NCBI RefSeq assembly: GCF_019264355.1
Contig: NZ_JAHVAH010000001.1
Location: 1,038,001-1,102,000, forward strand
From: Sphingomicrobium clamense
GTDB taxonomy: Bacteria > Pseudomonadota > Alphaproteobacteria > Sphingomonadales > Sphingomonadaceae
Length of the DNA: 64,000 bases
Reading direction: 5' to 3'
A program made the position numbers and the translations under genes. Each line of letters begins with the position of its first letter. Position 1 is the stretch's first letter. The notes under the pieces are model-generated. The model was not told where the DNA came from. It was given only the letters and a program-made list of their open reading frames with translations, and did not search any database. Below, one piece after another: positions 43,022 to 51,454 of this stretch.

Positions 43022-43809
43022 AGCGCTTCTTCGTCCTTGCCGTAGCGCGACTGGATGAAGCGGCCTTGCGTTTCGAAGGCCTGCATGTCCGCCTTGGCGA
43101 TCGTCTCGGCGAGCTCGGACAGCGCCTTGCGCCCTGCCTTGAGGCCGTCCACCAACCGTTCGTCAACGCTCATGCCTTCACCGTCGATACTGTCGCGCAA
43201 GCCCTCGGGAACATGCTCGTAGCGCTCGATCAGGCCGGGCAAATGCTTGCTCATCAAGCGCCGGGCTTCCTGCGCGTTGGGATCGAGCGTGGGAACGCGT
43301 GACAGGCTCTTCTTGAAGTCGGGCACCATCTTGTGGATCGCGTCGATCTCCGCGCGCGCGGCCTGCGGGAGGCGATTGCGCTTGCGGGTCAGGTAGCTGT
43401 CGAAGCGCGCAATCATGATCGCGTTGGAGACATCCTGCGGAAGGTCGGAAAGGCGCTCGACCTTGGGCCCGCCCCACATCGCCGCCATCGCGGCGAGGCC
43501 GATAGCCAGCCCGACTGCGCCAACGAAGCCGAGAATGCCGAGCGGAAAGAACCAGCCGAGGATAATCGCCAGGATGCTGACCGCGCCAACGGCGATGCCG
43601 GCGCGAATGAGCTTGGCGCCAAAGCCTCCCATGACGCGCTCATATTCGCGGCGGCGCGCCTCGCGGGCGGCGCCGTCATGCGCGTCGACCCGCTCCATCA
43701 CCCGCTCGTAGCGGGCAAGCGTGCGGTCGGTCTTGGCCGCGACCTCGACGGCACGGTCCATTTCCAGGTTGTGCCGCTCGATCGTCTTGGTGAGGTCGGA
43801 AACGCTCAT
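43018..43809 (-). CDS. XpaC-like membrane protein paired with TelA
   Basis: The 263-residue protein has a charged helical N-terminus, two membrane helices (about 69-110, AGIAVGAVSILAIILGWFF and LGFVGAVGLAIGLAAMAAM), and a long helical C-terminus beginning VERLSDLPQDVSNAI. Size, order and pairing resemble Bacillus XpaC, which lies beside a TelA homologue. The assignment is inference from architecture and context. It follows telA by 6 bp. Function unknown, perhaps envelope stress or toxic-anion tolerance. Confidence 0.6.
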   Translation of the reverse strand: MSVSDLTKTIERHNLEMDRAVEVAAKTDRTLARYERVMERVDAHDGAAREARRREYERVMGGFGAKLIRAGIAVGAVSILAIILGWFFPLGILGFVGAVGLAIGLAAMAAMWGGPKVERLSDLPQDVSNAIMIARFDSYLTRKRNRLPQAARAEIDAIHKMVPDFKKSLSRVPTLDPNAQEARRLMSKHLPGLIERYEHVPEGLRDSIDGEGMSVDERLVDGLKAGRKALSELAETIAKADMQAFETQGRFIQSRYGKDEEAL

Positions 43810-43815
43810 TGGAGA

Positions 43816-45030
43816 CTACTGGCTTTCGATGGCTTCGAAGGGCGAGGGCTCGGGCGAGGTCTTGTTCTGTTCGACCCCTTCGGCGCGGGCGATGTAACCC
43901 TTCGACTTCTCGACCTCGTTTTCGAGCACGTCGACCGTCTGCTTCATATTGCCGAGCGCCTGCAGCTTGAACTGGTCGATCGTGTCCATCGTGTCATAGA
44001 TGTTCTGGAATGCGCGCTGGAGCGTTTCGAGCGGGATGGTTGAACTCGCCGCCTGCTCGTGGATCTGCGCGGTGTTGGTCTTGAGCATCTCGCCAGTGCT
44101 GTCGATCATTCCGGCGGTCGTCGTGTTGAGCGCGTTGACCTGTTCGAGCACCAGCTTCTGGTTGGTCATCGCGCTGGCGACGGTTACTGCCGTGCGCAGC
44201 GCCGAGACGGTGGTCGTTGAGGCGCGGTCGACGCCCTTCACCAGCTCGACATTATTCTTCTTCACCAAATCGAGCGCCAGGTAGCCCTGCACCGTGACCG
44301 CCATCTGCGTCAGCAGGTCTTGCGTGCGCTGGCGCGTATAGAAGAGCGCGGTTTCGCGCAGCGCCTTGGCTTTGGCAGGCTCGGTCGCGTCGAGCTCGTT
44401 GGCCTTCGCCTCGAGCTGGGCATCGAGCGTCTTGGAGATGTGGATCATTTGCTCGAGCTTGTGCATCGTCTTCCACAGCCCGGCGCGCTCGGTGTCGATC
44501 GAGGCGTTGTCCATCAGCAGCTCGTCCTTGCCGTTCTGCAAGGCGGCGAGCACCGCGCTGATGTGGCTCTGGCTGGAGCGATACTTGTCGAAATAACGGT
44601 CCATCTTGCGCCCGAACGGGATGATCCCGAGGAATTTGCGTTTCGACATCCGCTTGCTGTTCTCGCTCGGATCGAGATCCTCGACCACGCGACGCAATTC
44701 GGTGAGGTCGGCGCCGATGCCGGTTTCCTTGTCGATCGCCTTGACCGGGCGGTCGAGAAAGCGCGAACTGGCCCCCGCGGCCTCGGCGATCTCGCGCCGG
44801 CCCATTGCGGTAAGCTGGTCGACCTTCTTGCCATATTCCGGGCTGTTGGGATCGAGCGCGGTCAGTTCGTCGATGAACTTGTCGACCTTGCCCTCGAGCT
44901 CGGTCTTCTCTTCGGTCTTGAGCGGGACGAGCCCGGCCGCCTGTTCGGCCTCGAGCGGCTGGAGCACGTTAGGCGGGTCCAGCGTCAGCTTGGTCTTGGT
45001 TTCGGTCGTGGTCTCGGTTTCGGTGGCCAT
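43816..45030 (-). CDS. telA: TelA family toxic-anion resistance protein
   Basis: The 404-residue mostly helical protein has the TelA/KlaA-type segments FLGIIPFGRKMDRYFDKYRS and QHISAVLAALQNGKDELLMDNA-like helices, ending in a long coiled coil. It is soluble, with an Thr/Glu-rich N-terminal tail. Family members are linked to tellurite resistance and envelope stress; the mechanism is unknown. It is the first gene of the telA-xpaC-like pair, divergent from the Tad-type pilin genes. Confidence 0.9.
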   Translation of the reverse strand: MATETETTTETKTKLTLDPPNVLQPLEAEQAAGLVPLKTEEKTELEGKVDKFIDELTALDPNSPEYGKKVDQLTAMGRREIAEAAGASSRFLDRPVKAIDKETGIGADLTELRRVVEDLDPSENSKRMSKRKFLGIIPFGRKMDRYFDKYRSSQSHISAVLAALQNGKDELLMDNASIDTERAGLWKTMHKLEQMIHISKTLDAQLEAKANELDATEPAKAKALRETALFYTRQRTQDLLTQMAVTVQGYLALDLVKKNNVELVKGVDRASTTTVSALRTAVTVASAMTNQKLVLEQVNALNTTTAGMIDSTGEMLKTNTAQIHEQAASSTIPLETLQRAFQNIYDTMDTIDQFKLQALGNMKQTVDVLENEVEKSKGYIARAEGVEQNKTSPEPSPFEAIESQ

Positions 45031-45183
45031 GAAAACCTGTCCTTCAACTATCTGTGTCGTGGAACGTGGCGTGCCGAGGCACTCGGCGCAACCATTTCCG
45101 CTGTATTATCGATGTAATACGCAAGTGCTGTGTCTGCAAGTCCCGCGACCCGTTTCGGGACAGATTTCATGGTCAGTATCCCG

Positions 45184-45191
45184 TTAACCAT
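45184..45191 (+). promoter_or_regulatory. Possible CtrA half-site upstream of the Tad-type genes
   Basis: TTAACCAT matches the CtrA half-site of alphaproteobacteria and lies 79-86 bases before the TadG-like start within the 239-bp divergent gap. The rest of that gap shows no other clear signal. A single 8-bp match is weak evidence. Confidence 0.3.
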
Positions 45192-45269
45192 GGGGCGCAA
45201 CGGTTCGCTCACCCTGTTCGGTATATTCGGCCCAATGATTTGCGGCAATTTCGCCAGGAGGCAACGCGT

Positions 45270-46532
45270 ATGAAAAGCCTGTTCAAGCGCATCTGGAATG
45301 ACGACCGAGGGAATATGCTGGTGCTGGCAGGCGCCACCATGCCCATCATCGTTGGGGCCGCGGGCCTCGCGACCGATACCGTGCAATGGACCGTCACCAA
45401 GCGTCAGTTGCAGCGCGCAGCGGACTCGGCGGCCTTCGCGGGCGTCTATGCCAATATGCAGGGGCAGACTGTCAACGACGCGGTCGCGGACGATCTGGGT
45501 CATAACAACACGACTGGGCTCGCACCGGTCGGTGGGGCGCAGATTACCTATCCGGCGGATACTGCGGACTACAGCAACGCCGTGCGCGTCGAGCTCACGG
45601 TGCAGCGCCCGCTGAGCTTTACGTCGATGTTCCTGACCCGGCCGGTGTCGATCACTGCGGCAGGGACGGCGGCAATCACGCCTACTGGCGAATATTGCGT
45701 AATCAGTCTGGAAAACTCCTCGGCGACAGGGATCACCGCGTCGGGGTCGACCGGTGTCGATCTGGGCTGCGGGATGATCACCAATTCCACCTCGCTTGAT
45801 GCGGCGGTGGCGCAGGGCGCCTCGTCAGTGAATGCCAGCCCGATTGCGGCAGTCGGCGGGATCGACACGACGGGGAACTGGGGCGAAGACACGCAGTTCC
45901 TACCGTTCACGCTGGCACAAGAAGATCCGTTTGAGGACGTGACGGCTAACCCGCCATCTAGTTGCGACGGTGGCCAGCTGAGAGTCAATCCGGGGGTCAC
46001 CAAGAACGTCTCACAGGAGGAGGACCCGGAAGACAATTGCTACACGCTGATGGACCTCAAGGGTAATGTTACTTTCGAACCCGGTGTCTACTACATCTCG
46101 GGCGGGGACATGAAGATCAACTCGGGCGCAGTCGTGAATGCGACGGGCGGCGTAACCTTCATCCTGACCAACGTGTCGACCGCAACTAGCGCCTCGATCG
46201 GCAATACTGACTGGAACGGTGGCGCTACCATCAAGATCGAAAGTCCCGACACGGGCGATTATGCAGGTATTGCAGTCTACCAGGATCGACGAGCTACTGA
46301 CTCCGGTACCGGGCCTAAGATCAATGGCGGGAGCGGAAGTGAGCTGGAAGGCGCTTTTTACTTTCCGTCGCGCGAACTTACATTCAACGGCAACGCGGGA
46401 ATGACAACCAACTGCGTGCAAATGGTTGCACGTCGCGTCAAGTTCACCGGCAACAGTAATATCTCAAATTCATGCGACTCTTCGGGCGGAGCCCAAGCCT
46501 TCGAAGGTCAGCATGTTCGGTTGGTGGGGTAA
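45270..46532 (+). CDS. TadG-like pilus-assembly protein
   Basis: The 420-residue secreted protein has an N-terminal prepilin-like segment, KRIWNDDRGNMLVLAGATMPIIVGAAGLATD, which is the TadE/TadG-type hydrophobic stretch with the characteristic DRG before it. The rest is beta-rich and Thr/Ser/Gly-rich, with repeated N-x-T/S and several cysteines (GEYCVIS, LGCGMIT, DNCYTLM). A CAGGAGG ribosome site precedes the ATG at 45270. The earlier in-frame start (45054) lacks one. It begins a three-gene unit. Confidence 0.85.
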   Translation: MKSLFKRIWNDDRGNMLVLAGATMPIIVGAAGLATDTVQWTVTKRQLQRAADSAAFAGVYANMQGQTVNDAVADDLGHNNTTGLAPVGGAQITYPADTADYSNAVRVELTVQRPLSFTSMFLTRPVSITAAGTAAITPTGEYCVISLENSSATGITASGSTGVDLGCGMITNSTSLDAAVAQGASSVNASPIAAVGGIDTTGNWGEDTQFLPFTLAQEDPFEDVTANPPSSCDGGQLRVNPGVTKNVSQEEDPEDNCYTLMDLKGNVTFEPGVYYISGGDMKINSGAVVNATGGVTFILTNVSTATSASIGNTDWNGGATIKIESPDTGDYAGIAVYQDRRATDSGTGPKINGGSGSELEGAFYFPSRELTFNGNAGMTTNCVQMVARRVKFTGNSNISNSCDSSGGAQAFEGQHVRLVG

Positions 46533-46536
46533 GGCC

Positions 46537-46992
46537 ATGCGTAATCTCAATACACTTCGTCGCGACGAGCGTGGGACCTCGGTCATCGAACTGGCACTTA
46601 TCGCGCCGATCCTCGCAACAATGATTATCGGTACCATCGACCTGTCCACCGCTTACTCCGAAAAGCTCCGCCTCGAGCAGTCGGCACATCGAGCGGTTGA
46701 AAAGGTTCAGGCACTATCTGCCAATGGGACGACCGCAGGCACCTTGAAATCTGAGGCAGCGGAAGCCGCCGAAGTAGAAGAAGAAAACGTTACGGTGGAA
46801 TATTGGCTGGAATGTGATGGTGTTAAGCAGGCTGATTACGACACGACCTGCGGAGATGGCGAAACGTACGCACGCTATCTCTCGGTCGAGATCGTTGACG
46901 AGTTCACTCCATTCTTTCCGCTCAAAACGTTCGGCGCGAATGACAATGGAAAATACGACATTTCAGGCAAGGCAGGGATCCGCACGCAATGA
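46537..46992 (+). CDS. TadE-like minor pilin
   Basis: The 151-residue protein has the TadE signature LRRDERGTSVIELALIAPILATMIIGTIDLS, with the prepilin-type Glu in position 5 of the hydrophobic segment. The start is at 46537 (behind GGGGTAAGG) or at 46513. Cysteines are in LECDGVK and TTCGDGE. It overlaps the third gene by ATGA. Confidence 0.86.
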   Translation: MRNLNTLRRDERGTSVIELALIAPILATMIIGTIDLSTAYSEKLRLEQSAHRAVEKVQALSANGTTAGTLKSEAAEAAEVEEENVTVEYWLECDGVKQADYDTTCGDGETYARYLSVEIVDEFTPFFPLKTFGANDNGKYDISGKAGIRTQ

Positions 46993-47522
46993 TAAAATTC
47001 TTGAAAAAGCTACACCGCGACCATCGCGGTACCGCAGCAGTCGAATTTGCGTTCGGCGTGCCGATCTTCGTGACCTTCGTCATGGGCTTTTGGCAGGTGG
47101 GCCTGATCTATTGGGCCAATGCCGGCGTCCACAACGCACTGGGTGAAGCCGCGCGCTTCGCGACGGTTTGGCCGGTTCCCAGCACCGACGAAATCGAAGA
47201 CATGGTCGAAGAGAAGGATTTCGGAACCCATAACGGGACGCTTACGACCGTCGATGCCGATCCGCGGGGCGATGGGACGATCCTGCTCAGGATTGTCTAT
47301 TCGCAGCCGACCGACTTCATCTTTTTCGAAGGCCCTACCATTGAGGTCGAACGCGAAAAACTGATCTACACGCCCGACGCGACCGCGGCTGACGCCGATG
47401 ACGACGCTGATGAGGGTTCGGGTGGGACTGGCGGCACCGGCGGTGACGGCGGCGATACCGGTGGCGACACGGGTGGCGATGACGGCACCTGCTGGCACCC
47501 CAATCCGAAGAAGTGCCAATAG
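46989..47522 (+). CDS. TadE-like minor pilin with Gly/Asp-rich tail
   Basis: The 177-residue protein has the HRDHRGTAAVEFAFGVPIFVTFVMGFWQVG TadE-type N-terminal helix region and a body ending near residue 130. The C-terminus has a low-complexity tail of about 30 residues with repeats such as GGTGGDGGDTGGDTGGDDG, followed by a short Cys-containing end (CWHPNPKKCQ). The tail resembles a calcium-binding or flexible spacer, which is inference. A terminator follows at once. Confidence 0.85.
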   Translation: MIKFLKKLHRDHRGTAAVEFAFGVPIFVTFVMGFWQVGLIYWANAGVHNALGEAARFATVWPVPSTDEIEDMVEEKDFGTHNGTLTTVDADPRGDGTILLRIVYSQPTDFIFFEGPTIEVEREKLIYTPDATAADADDDADEGSGGTGGTGGDGGDTGGDTGGDDGTCWHPNPKKCQ

Positions 47523-47531
47523 CCAAATTGG

Positions 47532-47561
47532 AAAGGCGGGTCTCGGCCCGCCTTTTTTTTT
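47532..47561 (+). terminator. Strong terminator after the Tad-type genes
   Basis: AAAGGCGGG pairs with CCCGCCTTT around a TCTCGG loop, followed by a run of eight or nine T's. It overlaps the stop codon of the convergent enoyl-CoA hydratase gene. Confidence 0.92.
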
Positions 47562-48318
47562 ATTTCTTCGCGCGCGCCGCAAAAAAGGCGGTGATGACCT
47601 CGCGCACTTCGTCGGACGTCAGGCGTTCGGCAAAGTGGCTGTTCTCCAGCGACATTCGCTCCTTCACCGCCTCGCGATCGACCTTGCGCAGCAGTGCCTG
47701 CGTCAGGCGCATCGACTGGGGCGGGCGCGAGAGGAACAGCGACTTCAGTCGATCGAATTCGGCATCGAGCCCGCCCTCGTCGGCGACATGGCTGGCGATG
47801 CCGTAGGACAGCGCTTCGTCGGCGCCGAAACTCTCGCCCAGAAGCAGCACCTTTGCCGCCACACGACGACCGGCAAAGCCCGGGATGATCATCGAGCTGG
47901 CGGCTTCGGGAACCAGGCCCAATTCGGTGAACGGCATTTTGAAGCGGCAGCCACGCTCGGCGACCACCAGGTCGCTGTGCAGCAGCATGGTGGTTCCGAT
48001 ACCGACCGCATTGCCCTGAACGCCGGCGAGGATTGGGACCTCGTTGTCCGCCAAGGCGCGCAGAAACCGCCAGACGGGAATGTCGCTTCCGTCGCGCGGC
48101 ATTTCAGCCATGAAATCCATGAGATCGTTGCCGGCGGTGAAGTCCTGGCCCTCGCCGCGCAGGGTAATCAGTCGAATGTCGTCATTGCCCTGCGCGCTCT
48201 CGACCGCCTCGGCGAGCTTGGTGTACATTGCGACCGTAATCGCGTTGCGCGCCTCTAGACGGGCGAAGGTGATCGCCATCACACCATCGGAAATGTCGAC
48301 CTTCACGTGTTCGGTCAC
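47560..48318 (-). CDS. Enoyl-CoA hydratase/isomerase family protein
   Basis: The 252-residue crotonase-fold enzyme has the oxyanion segments GQDFTAGNDLMDF and VQGNAVGIGTTMLLHSDL and the C-terminal helical tail. At the first usual glutamate of hydratases it has a non-acidic residue, so it may be an isomerase or of other activity. The GTG at 48318, 7 bases after GAGGAG, is preferred over an ATG at 48348. Not obviously part of the paa set. Confidence 0.86.
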   Translation of the reverse strand: MTEHVKVDISDGVMAITFARLEARNAITVAMYTKLAEAVESAQGNDDIRLITLRGEGQDFTAGNDLMDFMAEMPRDGSDIPVWRFLRALADNEVPILAGVQGNAVGIGTTMLLHSDLVVAERGCRFKMPFTELGLVPEAASSMIIPGFAGRRVAAKVLLLGESFGADEALSYGIASHVADEGGLDAEFDRLKSLFLSRPPQSMRLTQALLRKVDREAVKERMSLENSHFAERLTSDEVREVITAFFAARAKK

Positions 48319-48402
48319 GAATTTTCTCCTCGAATCGGGTGACGGCACTGCTTCCCCTCGCTATCGCTTGGGCGACCACAGCGCCAGACCGGGAGCCCCG
48401 AA

Positions 48403-49056
48403 ATGAAATTCTTCGCCGACACCGCCGACACCGATGCCATCCGCGAACTTGCCGCGACCGGTCTGCTCGATGGCGTGACGACCAATCCGTCGCTGATCAA
48501 GAAGTCGGGACGCGACATCATCGAGGTCACGAAGGAAATTTGCGGCATCGTCGACGGGCCGGTGAGCGCCGAAGTCGTCGCGACCGAGCATGACGCGATG
48601 ATGAAGGAAGCCGAAGCGCTCCGGAAGATCGCCGACAATATCGCGATCAAGGTACCGCTGACCATCGACGGGCTGAAGACCTGCAAGAAGCTGACCGACG
48701 ACGGCACGATGGTGAACGTCACGCTTTGCTTCTCGGCGAACCAGGCGTTGCTCGCGGCGAAGGCGGGGGCCTCATTCATCTCGCCCTTCGTGGGGCGGCA
48801 TGACGATATCGGCTATCCGGGGATCGAGCTGATCGCCGACATCCGCATGATCTACGATAATTACGACTTCCCGACCGAGATCCTGGTCGCGTCGGTGCGC
48901 AGCCCGATCCACATTCACGACAGCGCGAAGCTGGGTGCCGACGTCATGACTGCGCCGCCCGAAATCATCTGGAAGATGTTCAACCATCCGCTCACCGACA
49001 AAGGCCTCGCCGCATTCCTCAAGGACTGGGAAGCGACCGGCCAGAAGATCGGCTGA
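48403..49056 (+). CDS. fsa: Small transaldolase / fructose-6-phosphate aldolase
   Basis: The 217-residue class I aldolase has [28 protein letters not shown], the Schiff-base lysine in IAIKVPLT and [14 protein letters not shown]. Whether it acts as transaldolase (TalC) or Fsa cannot be decided from sequence. It uses fructose-6-phosphate, the product of Pgi. Confidence 0.92.
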   Translation: MKFFADTADTDAIRELAATGLLDGVTTNPSLIKKSGRDIIEVTKEICGIVDGPVSAEVVATEHDAMMKEAEALRKIADNIAIKVPLTIDGLKTCKKLTDDGTMVNVTLCFSANQALLAAKAGASFISPFVGRHDDIGYPGIELIADIRMIYDNYDFPTEILVASVRSPIHIHDSAKLGADVMTAPPEIIWKMFNHPLTDKGLAAFLKDWEATGQKIG

Positions 49057-49132
49057 GCGCGGTCCGTTAAATCGCGGGAAACTGCCATCCGCGTTAACCG
49101 AAGCGACGAAGTATTAACCCCGTTCGGCCACC

Positions 49133-49711
49133 ATGATGGCCATGGCAGAAGTGATTCGCTTTGAAGAGGTGGCCGTCGCCAAATTGCGCGATCGGCTCGG
49201 GGCGGTGGAGACGGCGAATGCCGACCTCATCGCCTATGCCCGCGGCCACCACCGCGCGACCAATGCCATCCACGATGCGGTCCTCGCCATTCTCGCCGCC
49301 GAGGGCGTCGAGGACGCGCTCCAGATGATCGTCGAGTTATGGCCGGGCCTACTCGGCATCGACCGCGCGACGGTCGCGCTAGTGATCGGCGACACGGCCT
49401 ATCGCGTCGATGTTGACGGCACCTATTCGCTGGAGCCGCAATGGGTGGAGCGGGCCTTCGCGCTCGCCGATCCGGTCGCGCTGCGCACGGGCGACCACGG
49501 CGACGCATTGTTCGGCGCTGCAGCGCGCGACATGAAGAGCGAAGCGATCATCCGTATCGGTGATCGTCATTCGGGCAGCCCTTTCGGCGTGTTGCTGCTG
49601 GGTGAAGAACGCCGGCGCGAATTGCCGGGCGGCGAAGGCACCAGCCTTCTCGCCTTTCTCGGACGCTCTCTCGGCGCTATGATCGGCGGGTGGACGGGGA
49701 CCAACCGCTAG
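49133..49711 (+). CDS. DUF484 family protein
   Basis: The 192-residue protein belongs to the DUF484 family, which regularly sits next to xerC. It has an N-terminal helix (VIRFEEVAVAKLRDRLGAVE) followed by a GAF-like alpha/beta domain. The start is at 49133 or 49142 (ATGATGGCCATG). It overlaps xerC by 22 bp, so their expression is linked. Function unknown. Confidence 0.85.
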   Translation: MMAMAEVIRFEEVAVAKLRDRLGAVETANADLIAYARGHHRATNAIHDAVLAILAAEGVEDALQMIVELWPGLLGIDRATVALVIGDTAYRVDVDGTYSLEPQWVERAFALADPVALRTGDHGDALFGAAARDMKSEAIIRIGDRHSGSPFGVLLLGEERRRELPGGEGTSLLAFLGRSLGAMIGGWTGTNR

Positions 49712-50622
49712 AAGAGCATCCGGCTCGCGCACTGGCAGTACGCTGGGGCGATCATCTCGCGCATAATCTGAGGCGTAGTCCGCACACGGTGCGCGCCTAT
49801 GTCGCCACCGCTCATCGCTTCATTGACTTTCTCGGCCGCTATCGGGGCGAGGAAATCGGCAAGTTCGGCCTGTTGGCGCTGAAGGCGCAGGATCTGCGTG
49901 CCTTCCTGTCGGATCGGCGATCGGAAGGGCTGGGCGCTTCGTCGGCGGCGCGCGAGATGTCGGCAGTGCGCGCCTTCCTGACTTTTGCCGCCGAAGATCA
50001 GGGCCATGTCCCGCAAGTGCCCAAGACGCGCGCGCCGAGGCGCCCCAAGACCCTGCCGCGCGCGGTCGCGCCCGACGAGGCGACCGCGCTCGCCGACGAA
50101 GCCGAGGCACAGGCGCTGGTCGATTGGATCGGCAAGCGCGATCTGGCGGTCCTGCTGCTGCTCTACGGCTCGGGCCTCCGCATTGCCGAAGCCTGCGGCT
50201 TGACCGGCTCGAGCGTGCCGCTCGGTCGGACGCTGCGCGTGACGGGCAAGGGCGGCAAGATGCGGGTCGTACCGATCGTGGAGAAGGTGCGCGAGGCGGT
50301 CGATGCCTATGCTACGGCCTGTCCCTATCCGATCGAAGCCAGCGAGGCGCTGTTCAAGGGCGCACGCGGCGGGCCGCTGTCGCCCGACATGGTACGCCGC
50401 TCGGTGCGCAAGGCGCGCGACATGCTCGGCCTTCCCGATACGCTGACGCCGCACGCGCTACGCCACAGTTTTGCGACGCACCTGCTCGCGGGCGGTGCCG
50501 ACTTGCGCTCGCTCCAGGAACTGCTCGGCCATGCCAGCCTGTCTTCGACCCAAATCTATACGAAGGTCGATGCCGCGCGCCTGCTCGACGTTTATCGCAA
50601 CGCGCATCCACGCGCTTCTTAG
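49690..50622 (+). CDS. xerC: Tyrosine recombinase XerC
   Basis: The 310-residue recombinase resolves chromosome dimers at dif with XerD. The catalytic residues are visible: Arg in YGSGLRIAEACGL, Lys in GKGGKMRVVPI, His/Arg in TPHALRHSFATHLL, His in LLGHASLSST and the nucleophile tyrosine in TQIYTKVDAARL. The start is a GTG inside the DUF484 gene. The N-terminal SAM-like domain (HTVRAYVATAHRFIDFL) is complete. Confidence 0.95.
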   Translation: MDGDQPLEEHPARALAVRWGDHLAHNLRRSPHTVRAYVATAHRFIDFLGRYRGEEIGKFGLLALKAQDLRAFLSDRRSEGLGASSAAREMSAVRAFLTFAAEDQGHVPQVPKTRAPRRPKTLPRAVAPDEATALADEAEAQALVDWIGKRDLAVLLLLYGSGLRIAEACGLTGSSVPLGRTLRVTGKGGKMRVVPIVEKVREAVDAYATACPYPIEASEALFKGARGGPLSPDMVRRSVRKARDMLGLPDTLTPHALRHSFATHLLAGGADLRSLQELLGHASLSSTQIYTKVDAARLLDVYRNAHPRAS

Positions 50623-50632
50623 TGGTAAAGTT

Positions 50633-50670
50633 GGCCCCGATGCGCGGGGGGAGAGTGCGACATCGGGGCC
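50633..50670 (+). terminator. Long-loop hairpin after xerC, likely terminator
   Basis: GGCCCCGATG pairs perfectly with CATCGGGGCC (10 bp) around an 18-base G-rich loop, followed by TTGTTGG. It begins 10 bases after the xerC stop. Confidence 0.55.
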
Positions 50671-50830
50671 TTGTTGGACACCGCCGGGACCAGCAGCGAT
50701 GCGAGGAGCCCTGGACCATCGCTCGGAAGCGTCGGGCTCCTGCACATCGCGATGGCGCGGCGTGCTTAACGCGGACTTAAATGCCGGAAATGGAGGGTTT
50801 CGGACGTGATCGGCTGACGCGAGAGCGCGG
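50671..50830. other. Structured intergenic stretch with several inverted repeats
   Basis: Between the xerC hairpin and dedA there is no convincing gene. The sequence contains AGCGATG/CATCGCT, AGGAGCCC/GGGCTCCT and the palindrome CATCGCGATG, which could form mutually exclusive stems. Whether this is a small RNA or only the leftover of a repeat is unknown. Confidence 0.35.
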
Positions 50831-51454
50831 CTATTCGCTATCGTTCCGGACCTTTTTCCCGACATTGCGGTGGGTCCAGAGCCGCCAGACATAGCCGACC
50901 ACGAGCACCGCGATGACCGTGTTGGACACCGGACCGAGATAGGCGTCGATCTCGTCGATATTCTCGCCCAGCTTGTAACCGGCATAGGCGAGCATCGCGG
51001 TCCAGCCGAAGGTGCCGATGGTGGACGCGATGAGGAAGCTCTTCATGCGCATCTTGAGCAGGCCCGCGGGCACCGACACGAGGCTGCGCACGGTCGGCAG
51101 CATCCGGCCGAGAAAGACGAAGAAGGTGCCGTGCTGCTCGAACCAACGCTGCGCGCGTTCGACTTCCTTCCACGTGACGGTCAGCCAGCGGCCCCAGCGA
51201 TCGATGAATGGCTTGAACCGCTCGATGCCCAGCGCGCGGGCGAACAGGTACCAGAGGAAATTGCCCGCCATCGCCCCGAACGTGCCGGCGACGACGACGA
51301 GCCAATAGTCGAGCTCGCCCTGGCCGGTGCGGATGCCCGCGATCGACATGATCAGTTCGGACGGGATTGGCGGGAACACCGTCTCGATGAACATCAGGAA
51401 GGCGATGCCCAGATAGCCCGCCCCGTCGATCAGGTTGACGACCCAGTCGCTCAT
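50831..51454 (-). CDS. DedA family membrane protein
   Basis: The 207-residue protein has about five hydrophobic segments and the DedA motifs FPPIPSELIMSIAG and FLGRMLPTVRSLVSVPAGLLKMRMKSF. DedA proteins are thought to move phospholipids such as undecaprenyl phosphate carriers across the membrane. Its start overlaps the gshB stop as ATGA. Last gene of the rsmI-yraN-gshB-dedA set. Confidence 0.92.
   Translation of the reverse strand: MSDWVVNLIDGAGYLGIAFLMFIETVFPPIPSELIMSIAGIRTGQGELDYWLVVVAGTFGAMAGNFLWYLFARALGIERFKPFIDRWGRWLTVTWKEVERAQRWFEQHGTFFVFLGRMLPTVRSLVSVPAGLLKMRMKSFLIASTIGTFGWTAMLAYAGYKLGENIDEIDAYLGPVSNTVIAVLVVGYVWRLWTHRNVGKKVRNDSE

Noticed and set aside
50471-50809. Plus-strand ORF extending from xerC into the intergenic stretch
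   Set aside because: It is out of frame with xerC, has no ribosome site and runs through the terminator-like hairpin.
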